Shown here one piece after another: positions 9,243-18,018 of a stretch of 64,000 nt of DNA. This stretch comes from Hellea sp. (GTDB lineage Bacteria; Pseudomonadota; Alphaproteobacteria; Caulobacterales; Maricaulaceae): NCBI GenBank assembly GCA_020629545.1, contig JAHDDC010000013.1, positions 1 to 64,000 of the forward strand. The letters run 5' to 3'. Positions within the stretch are counted from its first letter, which is position 1; each line of letters opens with the position of its first letter. The position numbers and the translations under genes are program-made. Below the pieces are notes generated by a model that saw nothing but the letters and a program-made list of their open reading frames with translations, made no database searches and was not told the DNA's origin.

Positions 9243-10529
9243 TCAATTCCCCTTATAAACGACGCCGCCTTTCATCACGAAATCTACATCTAGCAATTCT
9301 TCAATATTGTCGAGCGGGCTGGAATCAACCGCTATTAAATCAGCCGCTTTGCCATTTTCTAACGAGCCGATTTTATCTCCCATACCGATGTGATTGGCTG
9401 CAATGACGGTAGCCGCTTTGATCGCTTCCATTTCGGTCATGCCGGCTTTGATCATATATTTAAATTCTTGCGCGTTATCGCCGTGTCTCGAAACGCCCGT
9501 ATCGGTGCCAAAAGCAACATTGACCCCATTTTCCCATGCAATGCGGAGCATGTCCTGCATTTGCGGTCCCACTTCGAGCGCCTTTTTAGCCGAATTAGGC
9601 GGCAGGAAATTGTAATTTTCGGCCCAGTCAACAACCGTCATTCCGGCCAATACGGTCGGTACCAAAGTGGCGTTATGCTTTTTAAACAAAGCCGCCGTTT
9701 CTCTATCCAGATAGGTCCCATGTTCAATAGACGAGACGCCAGCCTTAAGCGCGGCATCGATACCGTCCTTTCCATGGGCGTGTGCTGTGACTTTACGGCC
9801 CATTTTGGTAGCGGTCTCGACGATGGCCGCGAGTTCATCGTCAAAAAATTGTTGCCCCGTTCCCGCATTCGTATTTGAGAGAACTCCGCCTGTTGCTGTG
9901 ATTTTAATGACATCCGCGCCGCGTTTTACGGCTTTTCGAACGGCGCGTCGACAATCCGCGACCCCGTCGCAAACAGTTGGGGAATGAAAGATATCAAGAA
10001 TATCCTCGCGAAATCCGTGGGCGTCGCCATGTCCACCTGTTACTGAAACGGCGTTGCCCGAGGCTTTGATATGCGGTCCCGGTATCTTCCCCGCATTGAT
10101 GGCCCGTCTTACGGCGAATACTTCCGGCGGGCCGCCGACATCCTGCACTGCCGTAAATCCGGCCATTAGTGTTTTACGTGCATTCACCACTGTATTGATT
10201 GCAATGTCGCCGGATTCAAGCGTTGCGCCTTCGAGGCGCGAGTTTGGGCTCCATTCGCCGCGCAAATGAACATGACTGTCTATCATGCCGGGTAGAACAA
10301 AACTATTGGATAGGTCGATGATAGTATCGAGTTCACCAGCTTCGAGGAATCCGTCCTGAATATCCTCAATTTTACCGTCGACGACGATAATAGTTTGATT
10401 AACTAGAGGTGTCTTGCCCGGAACAGCCAAAACCTCACCGGCATGAATGAGTGTGTGCGGACCCTCATGAGCGCTCGCGCTTACCGCTGTAAAAGCCAGA
10501 AGGCTCACGCTAAGAAGTTTCTTCAACAT
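9243..10529 (-). CDS. Exported metal-dependent amidohydrolase
   Basis: A 428-residue amidohydrolase of the imidazolonepropionase-like group. The signal peptide (MLKKLLSVSLLAFTAVSASA) predicts a periplasmic enzyme. The metal motifs are in order: PGMIDSHVHLRG near residue 80, VIKITATGG (Lys ligand), TAHAHG, SIEHGTYLD and FGTDTGVSRHGDN. Relatives hydrolyse dipeptides with C-terminal Lys or Arg, or cyclic imides, so the substrate is uncertain. I prefer the ATG at 10529, which has a GGGGA element upstream, over the TTG four codons earlier. Confidence 0.88.
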   Translation of the reverse strand: MLKKLLSVSLLAFTAVSASAHEGPHTLIHAGEVLAVPGKTPLVNQTIIVVDGKIEDIQDGFLEAGELDTIIDLSNSFVLPGMIDSHVHLRGEWSPNSRLEGATLESGDIAINTVVNARKTLMAGFTAVQDVGGPPEVFAVRRAINAGKIPGPHIKASGNAVSVTGGHGDAHGFREDILDIFHSPTVCDGVADCRRAVRKAVKRGADVIKITATGGVLSNTNAGTGQQFFDDELAAIVETATKMGRKVTAHAHGKDGIDAALKAGVSSIEHGTYLDRETAALFKKHNATLVPTVLAGMTVVDWAENYNFLPPNSAKKALEVGPQMQDMLRIAWENGVNVAFGTDTGVSRHGDNAQEFKYMIKAGMTEMEAIKAATVIAANHIGMGDKIGSLENGKAADLIAVDSSPLDNIEELLDVDFVMKGGVVYKGN

Positions 10530-10623
10530 ATCAATCCCCAAATATTCCAGAGAAACGTCTAGCGAAATCGCTTCAATGTCCAGAAAATTCGCGTGACAGG
10601 GGAAATAAGGTCTTGATTGGCGA

Positions 10624-11901
10624 CTAGGACTTTAGAGCATGATGGGCAATATCACGGCGGCAAAATCCATCATTCCAATCAATCGCTTCATCAATAGCTG
10701 CATAGGCACGGTCGACGGCTTCTTGTACTGTGCTGCCGGAAGCTGTTACATTGAGGACGCGCCCACCATTAGAGACAAGGCCGCCTTTTGCGTTGCGCTT
10801 TGTTCCTGCGTGAAAAACTTTAACGCCATCCATGTCATCGGCCGCTTCAATGCCTTTGATTGATGTGCCTTTCTTGTATTTCTCCGGATATCCATTAGCG
10901 GCCATGACCACATTGACAACGGCATCATCAAACCAGGCGGGCATCGGTGCCTCTGTAACGTCACCTAATGACGCGGGTAGTAAAATTTCCATCAAATCAG
11001 TTGAAAGACGACGCATCAATACCTGGCATTCAGGATCACCAAAGCGCACATTATATTCGATCAGTTTGGGGCCTTTTTTTGTCATCATAAGCCCAGCGAA
11101 CAAGACGCCAATAAAAGGATGCCCTTCATTATGCATGCCTGTCACTGTGGGCTGAATGATCTTATCCATAACGGTTGTCAAAGCCTTGTCGGTAAACACT
11201 GGGGCCGGTGAGTAAGCGCCCATCCCGCCTGTATTGGGGCCTTCGTCATTGTCATAAGCCCGCTTATGATCCTGCGCACCAATCAAAGGAATAGCCGTTC
11301 TACCATCTGAGATGGCAAAGAAGCTGACTTCCTGACCTTCCATAAATTCTTCTATGATGACGGTTTGACCCGCTTCTCCAAATTTACCGTCAAAAAACTC
11401 TTTTACCGCATCCTCGGCATCAAATTTAGATTGTGTGATCACAACGCCTTTGCCGGCTGCCAGACCATCGGCTTTGAGAACAAAAGGCGGCTTGTTTTTA
11501 TGAATGTAAGTTGATGCAGAGTCAAAATCTGTAAAAACTTCATACCCGGCGGTCGGGATTTTGTGTCGGCTGCAAAATTCTTTGGTGAAGGCTTTTGAAG
11601 TCTCGAGCTGTGCCGCCATTTTAGTTGGCCCAAAAGCGTTGACGCCGCGCTCATAAAGAAGATCAACAAGGCCTAGCTCCAGAGGAACTTCGGGACCGAC
11701 GATCACAAAGTCAATTTCCATACTTTGTACTAAGCCTAAAATACCGACAATATCGTCGGCGGCAATGTCTACCGTAGCCGCATGTTCCGATATCCCGGCA
11801 TTTCCGGGTGCGCAGACCAGCTCTGAAATCATATCGCTTTGCGAGAGTTTCCAGGCCAACGCATGTTCGCGTCCACCGCCACCGATTAAAAGAACCTTCA
11901 T
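10624..11901 (-). CDS. purD: Phosphoribosylamine-glycine ligase
   Basis: ATP-grasp ligase joining glycine to 5-phosphoribosylamine in purine synthesis. It has 425 residues, the usual length. The start MKVLLIGGGGREHALAWKL is diagnostic. The ATP-grasp elements follow: KADGLAAGKGV near residue 143, EEFMEGQEVS, DHKRAYDNDEGPNTGGMGAYSP (split here by reading, residues ~215-235), and YNVRFGDPECQ. It is divergent from xseA with a 75-base shared promoter region, a conserved alphaproteobacterial arrangement. Confidence 0.97.
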   Translation of the reverse strand: MKVLLIGGGGREHALAWKLSQSDMISELVCAPGNAGISEHAATVDIAADDIVGILGLVQSMEIDFVIVGPEVPLELGLVDLLYERGVNAFGPTKMAAQLETSKAFTKEFCSRHKIPTAGYEVFTDFDSASTYIHKNKPPFVLKADGLAAGKGVVITQSKFDAEDAVKEFFDGKFGEAGQTVIIEEFMEGQEVSFFAISDGRTAIPLIGAQDHKRAYDNDEGPNTGGMGAYSPAPVFTDKALTTVMDKIIQPTVTGMHNEGHPFIGVLFAGLMMTKKGPKLIEYNVRFGDPECQVLMRRLSTDLMEILLPASLGDVTEAPMPAWFDDAVVNVVMAANGYPEKYKKGTSIKGIEAADDMDGVKVFHAGTKRNAKGGLVSNGGRVLNVTASGSTVQEAVDRAYAAIDEAIDWNDGFCRRDIAHHALKS

Positions 11902-11976
11902 GTCGTAATCCTCTGGTACAGAGCGTGTGATTAGCTATAACTACCGCAGAATCCAATAGGGAAAAAGGTTCCAATT

Positions 11977-13467
11977 GTGAATGATTCCGTTCATAGAGCT
12001 GACAGTAGTAACGCGTATGAGTTTTCGGTCTCTGAACTGGCGCAAAGTCTTAAGCGAACCATCGAAGATAGATTTGGTCATGTACGCGTGCGCGGCGAGC
12101 TTGGCCGAGTAACAATCGCAAAATCCGGCCATTGTTATCTGGATATCAAGGACGACAAAGCTGTCATCAATTCCATCATTTGGAAAGGGACTATGAATCG
12201 CCTGTCCATGCGTCCCGAAGAAGGCATGGAAGTTATCGTTGAAGGCCGTCTGTCGACATATCCCGGACGTTCAAATTATCAGCTTATCATCGAAAAAATG
12301 GAGCTAGCGGGCGCCGGTGCTCTTATGGCCTTGTTTGAAAAGCGCAAGAAAATGTTTGCCGCTGAAGGCTTGTTTGCATCGGAGCGTAAACGTGAGCTTC
12401 CATTTATGCCCAAGGTCATCGGCGTTGTGACGTCTCCAACGGGTGCTGTTATTCGTGATATTTTACACCGTATAGAAGATCGGTTTCCGGTTCATGTGAT
12501 TTTATGGCCTGTACTCGTTCAGGGTGACAAAGCTGCCGAGCAAATTGCAGGTGCTATCACCGGTTTTAACCATTCAGATGGCTTTCCGCGGCCCGATGTT
12601 TTAATCGTTGGTCGGGGCGGCGGTTCTCTAGAAGATCTATGGTGTTTTAATGAAGAAGTCGTTGTGCGAGCTGCCGCCGGGTCCGCTATTCCGATAATCT
12701 CCGCCGTGGGGCATGAAACCGACTGGACCCTGATGGATTATGTTGTTGACTACCGAGCGCCAACCCCAACTGGCGCCGCGGAAGTCGCCGTTCCAGTGTT
12801 GTCCGAATGGATGACAACCATAGAAGATTACGGCGTCCGATTAACGCGCGGTCTCACTCGCTCAGTTAAAGAACGACGGACAAAACTGATGGGAGCCCGC
12901 CTGCCACGACTTGAAAATGTATTGGCCTTACCACGTCAAAGGCTTGATGTAGCCGGGGCCAAGCTGGGGACACCTCAGCGCCTGCTCGAGACATCCGCGC
13001 AAAAATTATCATCTTTTAGATTGCCCAAGGCAGATCGTATTTTTGATCCAGCGAGGCGGCGTCTTGAACTTGCGTCGACACGTTTGCGGCCGGCGGATAT
13101 TCGTAAACAGATATCGGTTACCAAAGATCGAATTGGGCTTTATTCAGGTCGTGCTGATCGCTCCATGTCGGCGCGGTTAGAACAATTATCAGGGCGTCTG
13201 GTAAACGTGGCTGGCCTACTTGAAGCCTATTCCTATCAAGGCGTTTTGCAGCGGGGCTACGCGTTAGTAACAGATATAAATGGAAAAGTTATCCGATCAA
13301 AAGATACGCCGGATATCGGTGATCATGTGACACTGACATTTGGTGATGGTGACAGAGGCGCTGTGATTGATGGAAGCCCAAATTCAATCTTAAAGTCCCA
13401 ACCCAGTCCAAAACCAAAAGCCAAAAAGCTGAAACCTGTTAAATCAGAGCAGGGTGATTTGTTCTAA
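11977..13467 (+). CDS. xseA: Exodeoxyribonuclease VII large subunit
   Basis: Large subunit of the single-strand-specific nuclease used in mismatch repair and removal of damaged DNA. It has 496 residues. The N-terminal OB-fold (FSVSELAQSLKRTIEDRFG, VRVRGELG) is followed by the catalytic domain with GVVTSPTGAVIRDILHR near residue 149, GRGGGSLEDLWCFNEE near 212, and SAVGHETDWTLMDYVVD near 238. A basic coiled-coil region and a lysine-rich tail follow. The start is a GTG; the ATG four bases later is out of frame. The last four bases are shared with the stop of the Rieske gene on the other strand. No xseB is seen nearby. Confidence 0.96.
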   Translation: MNDSVHRADSSNAYEFSVSELAQSLKRTIEDRFGHVRVRGELGRVTIAKSGHCYLDIKDDKAVINSIIWKGTMNRLSMRPEEGMEVIVEGRLSTYPGRSNYQLIIEKMELAGAGALMALFEKRKKMFAAEGLFASERKRELPFMPKVIGVVTSPTGAVIRDILHRIEDRFPVHVILWPVLVQGDKAAEQIAGAITGFNHSDGFPRPDVLIVGRGGGSLEDLWCFNEEVVVRAAAGSAIPIISAVGHETDWTLMDYVVDYRAPTPTGAAEVAVPVLSEWMTTIEDYGVRLTRGLTRSVKERRTKLMGARLPRLENVLALPRQRLDVAGAKLGTPQRLLETSAQKLSSFRLPKADRIFDPARRRLELASTRLRPADIRKQISVTKDRIGLYSGRADRSMSARLEQLSGRLVNVAGLLEAYSYQGVLQRGYALVTDINGKVIRSKDTPDIGDHVTLTFGDGDRGAVIDGSPNSILKSQPSPKPKAKKLKPVKSEQGDLF

Positions 13468-14510
13468 GTTCGGTATTTTAAAATCGTTTCTTTGACGGGA
13501 TGAACAAATGCCCGGTTTTGTGATCGGGCTGCAGCCCACTCTTTTTTGACTGCATAATACCAGCGTGCCTGCGCATCGGCGTCGCCGACAAACATCGCTT
13601 TAGGTTGATAATTGAGACCCTTTTTTTGCAGGTTCAAAATGCCGGAATCCTGTTTGAGGAAACGTCTTACTCCGGTGCGAAATATGGGTTTGATCAAGCG
13701 CATACTGGTCATATTTGTGAAGAATATCTGACGAAACAGAGTTTTCTCAGGCCCGACCGGTGTCATGCTTGTGAGCGACAGTAGAAATTTATTGCCCACC
13801 CGAATGTCTTCAGTGCGAAGGCCGGGGAGGTAAAATGTAATTTCCGTCACGGGTTTTCCGCCGAGGAGTTTATAAGCGGCGCTATTGGATGATGGACTAT
13901 GAGCCGCCATTGCAAAACCGAGTGGATTTCTGGGTTCAAAGCGCTTTTCTTTGTTTTTCATTGTATGATCTGATCGCCACCACCATTGTCGATGAACATA
14001 GGGACCGTGAGCCGGGTCGATCAAACCCAGTGCGGCGTGGTCAATATGGGTTTCCATTATCAAATGCTCATCAATAAAGACTTTGCCTTTCGCCATTTCA
14101 ATTTGCGGCGGATCGATGGCTGGTGTCATTTGGGCTTTATCGCGCGGGATATAGATCCACAGAAGCTGGCCATCTTCACGGAGATGATAGGACCGAACGC
14201 CGATTTTTTCGATTTCCATATTATCGCTGGGGTGAAGGGCGGGTATTGATTTGCAAGTGCCCTGACTGTCAAAACGCCAACCATGATAAGGGCATTCCAC
14301 CATGTCATCCACGATACGACCTGATGATAATGGGGCCGCCCGGTGCGGGCAGATATCGCGTAAGGCAAATGCAGTTCCGTCGCGACGACGACCCAAAGTG
14401 ATAGGCTGTCCTGCAATATCTATGCGTTTTAGATCTCCCTTAGCAATATCGCCGGACAAACCTGCGAAATACCAGACATCATAAACGAAATCATCACGCG
14501 TATTGCTCAT
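13464..14510 (-). CDS. Rieske-type aromatic ring-hydroxylating oxygenase subunit
   Basis: A 348-residue protein with an N-terminal Rieske [2Fe-2S] domain: CPHRAAPLSSG near residue 46 and CPYHGWRFDSQG near residue 66 supply the Cys/His ligand pairs. The C-terminal half has the mononuclear iron site pattern in MVETHIDHAAL-type sequence, with DHAALGLIDPAHGPYVH around residue 155. The N terminus (VWYFAGLSGDI) is typical of single-component family members. No reductase or ferredoxin gene is next to it, so the substrate and electron donor cannot be read. It shares 4 bases with gluQ upstream, hence co-translation. Confidence 0.88.
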   Translation of the reverse strand: MSNTRDDFVYDVWYFAGLSGDIAKGDLKRIDIAGQPITLGRRRDGTAFALRDICPHRAAPLSSGRIVDDMVECPYHGWRFDSQGTCKSIPALHPSDNMEIEKIGVRSYHLREDGQLLWIYIPRDKAQMTPAIDPPQIEMAKGKVFIDEHLIMETHIDHAALGLIDPAHGPYVHRQWWWRSDHTMKNKEKRFEPRNPLGFAMAAHSPSSNSAAYKLLGGKPVTEITFYLPGLRTEDIRVGNKFLLSLTSMTPVGPEKTLFRQIFFTNMTSMRLIKPIFRTGVRRFLKQDSGILNLQKKGLNYQPKAMFVGDADAQARWYYAVKKEWAAARSQNRAFVHPVKETILKYRT

Positions 14511-15253
14511 GGTATTGCCATATCTAATACCTGCTGCGCTGTATAGCCTTCCTCCCTTAAGCTTCGGATGGATGTGTCATGATTGCGTTTGGAAAGTTTG
14601 TCGCCATCATCGTTAAGCCGAAGGTCATGATGAAAATACTCTGGGATCGGCCAACCCATCAGGCGTTGCAGCAGGTTTTGAAACTTGGTGAGCGGTTCTA
14701 TGTCCTTTCCTCTGACGACATGGGTAATGCCTTGGACGGCATCATCATGGCAGCAGGCGATATGATAAGATGTTCCAATGTCTTTGCGGGCTAATATTTC
14801 ATCGGAGAAAGGAAGGTGGGATTCTCCCAAATAGATCTCGACCTGGTCAATTGACAGGCGCCAGGCAAATCGTTCATTGGATGACATCCTGGCCATTTCA
14901 CCGGGGTCAGCCGCGCCGCGATAAATCCCATCCGGTAGTTCCTTGCGGGTTTTGAAGCATCGATAAATTAAGCCCTTTTTATTCAGTGTTTCAATCACAG
15001 AGGCATATTCTGCCCGGTGATCACTTTGCTTTCGGGCCGGAATAGGCCAGTTAAATCCAAGCCAGTCCAAATCCTCGTATATGGCACGCGTATATTCAGG
15101 GCGGCAGCGCGTATGATCGATATCTTCTATCCTTAGAAGGCAAGTGCCATTGCGTTCTTTGGCGAATTCAAACGCCACTGACGCCGCATAAGCATGACCT
15201 AAATGCAATAGGCCGGTCGGTGATGGGGCAAAGCGGGTTATAACGTCAGCCAT
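14507..15253 (-). CDS. gluQ: Glutamyl-Q tRNA(Asp) synthetase
   Basis: A truncated glutamyl-tRNA synthetase paralogue without an anticodon-binding domain; it attaches glutamate to queuosine-34 of tRNA(Asp). I choose ATG 15253 (MADVITRFAPSPTG), which overlaps the upstream epimerase gene by 8 bases; an ORF extension 13 codons further upstream has no support. Signatures are RFAPSPTGLLHLGHA at residue 6, LRIEDIDHTR near 44, and DKLSKRNHD (KMSKS type). The family's zinc-binding cysteines after YRC are absent here (CFKTRKELPDGIYRG has one Cys), so zinc binding is probably lost. Confidence 0.9.
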   Translation of the reverse strand: MADVITRFAPSPTGLLHLGHAYAASVAFEFAKERNGTCLLRIEDIDHTRCRPEYTRAIYEDLDWLGFNWPIPARKQSDHRAEYASVIETLNKKGLIYRCFKTRKELPDGIYRGAADPGEMARMSSNERFAWRLSIDQVEIYLGESHLPFSDEILARKDIGTSYHIACCHDDAVQGITHVVRGKDIEPLTKFQNLLQRLMGWPIPEYFHHDLRLNDDGDKLSKRNHDTSIRSLREEGYTAQQVLDMAIP

Positions 15254-16253
15254 AGAAATCTTTGTACCAGTCGACAAATTTAGCGAGTCCAACTTCTAAT
15301 GGCGTGTTAGGGGCAAAACCGGTGACGTTTTCAAGCTTGTCCGTATTGGCATGCGTCAGGTAAACATCGCCGGGCTGCATTGGCAGTAGGTTTTTTTGGG
15401 CATTCTTTCCGATCTTGTCTTCCAGTATGGAAATGAAATCCAGTAGATTTACGACCTGGCGATTTCCGATATTGTAAACTTCAAAAGGCGCCACGCCGCT
15501 TGTTCCGCGTTTGGGCTTTTGGCTATTCCATTTCGGATTGGGCGAGGGAATGACGTCGCAGAGCTTAATAATGCCATCAATTATATCGTCGATATAGGTA
15601 AAATCACGATACATATCGCCGTGATTATAAATATCGATTGAAACGCCATCGCTTATTGCTTTGGTGAACTTAAAATAAGCCATATCAGGGCGTCCCCATG
15701 GACCGTAAACGGTGAAGAACCGAAGGCCGGAGGTCGGCAAGTTATACAGATGGCTATAGCTATGGGCCATAAGCTCATTGGCTCGCTTGGTTGCTGCATA
15801 AAGACTAACTGGATGATCCGCACTGTGAGTTTCTTTGAAAGGCTGTCGTGTATTTGCGCCATAGGCTGAGCTGGTTGACGCATAAAGTAAATGATCTATG
15901 TCGCCATGTCGGCAACACTCTAATACGTTTAAAAACCCGCTCAGGTTGGAATGGGCATAATCATGGGGATGATCGATTGAATGCCTGACCCCGGCCTGGG
16001 CTGCCAAATTTATCACGATGGACGGTTTGTGTGTCTCGAATACCATTTTGAGAGACGATAGATCAGCAATGTCTATCCGGGCCTCGGTAAAATTCTCAAA
16101 CTTAGCCAATCGCTTCAGACGGGCTTCCTTGAGACGAATATCATAATAGGGTGAAAGATTATCGACGCCGATGACGGTTTCGCCTCGCTTCAGTAAAGCG
16201 AGCGCCAGGAAGTTGCCAATAAAACCAGCCGTGCCTGTTACCAAATAGGTCAT
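15246..16253 (-). CDS. NAD-dependent nucleotide-sugar epimerase (UDP-glucuronate 4-epimerase-like)
   Basis: An extended short-chain dehydrogenase of 335 residues. The NAD motif is TGTAGFIG at residue 6. Then come GVDNLSPYYD, LAAQAGVRHSID, STSSAYG and the catalytic YAATK near residue 153, and YGPWGRPDMA. The YYD-x-RLKEARL stretch and GPWGRPDMA favour UDP-glucuronate 4-epimerase over GalE. The product would be UDP-galacturonate for cell-surface polysaccharide. It begins the minus-strand run epimerase-gluQ-Rieske, all overlapping. Confidence 0.88.
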   Translation of the reverse strand: MTYLVTGTAGFIGNFLALALLKRGETVIGVDNLSPYYDIRLKEARLKRLAKFENFTEARIDIADLSSLKMVFETHKPSIVINLAAQAGVRHSIDHPHDYAHSNLSGFLNVLECCRHGDIDHLLYASTSSAYGANTRQPFKETHSADHPVSLYAATKRANELMAHSYSHLYNLPTSGLRFFTVYGPWGRPDMAYFKFTKAISDGVSIDIYNHGDMYRDFTYIDDIIDGIIKLCDVIPSPNPKWNSQKPKRGTSGVAPFEVYNIGNRQVVNLLDFISILEDKIGKNAQKNLLPMQPGDVYLTHANTDKLENVTGFAPNTPLEVGLAKFVDWYKDFYG

Positions 16254-16278
16254 GGCAGGGTATTAGCAGGTTTGCCGG

Positions 16279-16314
16279 AACGGGCTAGAGAAATTTATAA
16301 CGGGCTGGAGAAAT
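16279..16314. repeat. Short direct repeat between epimerase and pgi
   Basis: Two 16-base copies of AACGGGCTRGAGAAAT occupy 16279-16294 and 16299-16314, with one mismatch and a 20-base period. They sit in the 132-base divergent promoter region. The spacing of about two helical turns would suit a regulator binding to one face; no regulator is identified. Confidence 0.6.
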
Positions 16315-16319
16315 AGCAG

Positions 16320-16382
16320 ATGATTAAGGTCTTGCAGCTATTGAGGAATCTGACAGAACAGCATCTAAATCAACTGGAGTGA
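16320..16382 (+). CDS. Possible 20-residue leader peptide before pgi
   Basis: An ATG at 16320 opens a 20-codon frame (MIKVLQLLRNLTEQHLNQLE) ending at a TGA that overlaps the pgi ribosome-binding region (TGGAG). A GGAG stands about 8 bases before its ATG. It is leucine-rich. Such a short frame can occur by chance, so this is only a candidate for a translated leader coupled to pgi. Confidence 0.25.
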   Translation: MIKVLQLLRNLTEQHLNQLE

Positions 16383-16385
16383 TCT

Positions 16386-17954
16386 ATGTCCGCTGAACGC
16401 TATGAAAAACTGGAAGCTATTGCGGCTAAATCTGTGAGTATCGCTGAACTCTTTAAAGTAGAACCAGAGCGAATGAAACGATTTGTTCTACGCGAGGGGC
16501 CATTGCGTGCCGACTTCTCAAAACAGTCGATTAGTGAACATGCGCGGGAGCAGTTATTACATTTAGCGCGCGACTGCCAGCTGGATGATTGGCGCGCTCG
16601 GTTCTTTGCGGGTGACAAGATCAATACATCTGAGGACCGGGCTGTTTTGCATATGGCTTTACGCGGTGTTGGCGGCGATAAAGCCGTTCAAAAACAAGTC
16701 AAAGACATGCGTAAAAAACTACGCGAATTTGCGACGGAAATTCGTAAAGCCGGTAAGTTCAAATCGATTGTTCATGTCGGTATAGGAGGATCAGATCTAG
16801 GGCCGCGTCTAGTGGCTGATGGATTGGCTGCGGCTGGAAGTGCTGCGCTAGAATTACGATTTGCAGAAAACGTAGACGGGGCTTCTATCAATGATGCTTT
16901 GGAGGGGCTGGATCCAAAAACCACTCTTGTCATTGTTGTATCCAAATCGTTCACAACGCAGGAAACGCGGATGAACGCCGAAGCCGCTCGCGACTGGCTG
17001 GAAGCCAAGTTGGGTAAAAAGGCTGGCGCAAGTTTTATTGCGGTTACGGCTAATCGTTCTGGCGCAGAGGACTTTGGCGTTGCAAGCGATCAAATATTTG
17101 ATTTCTGGGATTGGGTTGGCGGACGCTATTCGGTTTGGTCGGCTGTCGGTCTATCTCTTCAAATCGCTTATGGTCCGGATGCTTTTGACAGTTTTCTCGA
17201 CGGGGCGGCCGCTATGGATATGCATTTTCGAGATCAGCCACTCGAAAATAATTTGCCCGTCATGATGGCGATGACAGGTGTTTGGAATCGCAACGTCCTT
17301 GGATATAGTTCTGTCGCTGTTATTCCTTATTCGCGCCGCATTCGAAAGCTTTCTGCATTTTTACAACAGCTGGAAATGGAATCAAACGGCAAATCTAAAA
17401 CGCGCCTCGGTAAAGACACCGGATTGACTTGTCCGATTATTTGGGGGGACGAAGGCACGAATGGTCAGCATGCATTTTTTCAATGGTTGCACCAAGGAAC
17501 GCCTGGCGCGCCTGTCGATTTCGTTGCTGTATTAAAAGATCACGAAGCCAGACCGTCTCACCACAATGCTTTACTTGCAAATTGTTTTGCTCAGTCAGAA
17601 GCTCTTATGATCGGAAAACCTGAACATGTTGTGCGGGAAGAGTTAAAATCTGAAGGCAGGCCGGATGCTGAGATTGATCAGCTGGCTCCACAGAAAACGT
17701 TTTCAGGCAATCGCCCGTCAACAACGATCACACTTGATGAGCTTACACCTTTTGCACTGGGGCATTTGATTGCGCTATATGAACATAAGGTTTTTGTTCA
17801 AGGTGTTATCTGGGGCGTAAACTCATTTGACCAATGGGGTGTTCAGCTCGGCAAGGTTTTGGCTGGCGCCATTCTTAGAGAGTTTGAAGGCGATCAGGGT
17901 CGCCATGATCCATCTACAGAGGCTTTGATTAAAATGGTAACAGTAAAAAGCTGA
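16386..17954 (+). CDS. pgi: Glucose-6-phosphate isomerase
   Basis: Interconverts glucose-6-phosphate and fructose-6-phosphate in the cytoplasm. It has 522 residues, near the 545 of the E. coli enzyme. Signatures are HVGIGGSDLGPRLV near residue 131, VSKSFTTQETRMNA near 184, WDWVGGRYSVWSAVG near 239, NGKSKTR, and the C-terminal FDQWGVQLGKVLA with the active-site lysine. A TGGAG element lies 8 bases before the ATG. It stands alone on the plus strand. Confidence 0.97.
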   Translation: MSAERYEKLEAIAAKSVSIAELFKVEPERMKRFVLREGPLRADFSKQSISEHAREQLLHLARDCQLDDWRARFFAGDKINTSEDRAVLHMALRGVGGDKAVQKQVKDMRKKLREFATEIRKAGKFKSIVHVGIGGSDLGPRLVADGLAAAGSAALELRFAENVDGASINDALEGLDPKTTLVIVVSKSFTTQETRMNAEAARDWLEAKLGKKAGASFIAVTANRSGAEDFGVASDQIFDFWDWVGGRYSVWSAVGLSLQIAYGPDAFDSFLDGAAAMDMHFRDQPLENNLPVMMAMTGVWNRNVLGYSSVAVIPYSRRIRKLSAFLQQLEMESNGKSKTRLGKDTGLTCPIIWGDEGTNGQHAFFQWLHQGTPGAPVDFVAVLKDHEARPSHHNALLANCFAQSEALMIGKPEHVVREELKSEGRPDAEIDQLAPQKTFSGNRPSTTITLDELTPFALGHLIALYEHKVFVQGVIWGVNSFDQWGVQLGKVLAGAILREFEGDQGRHDPSTEALIKMVTVKS

Positions 17955-18018
17955 ATAGTTAGTCCAAACGTTACGAAAGTTATTGACCCGTTCGGTCTGT
18001 ACTGCCACAGGCGCGGCC

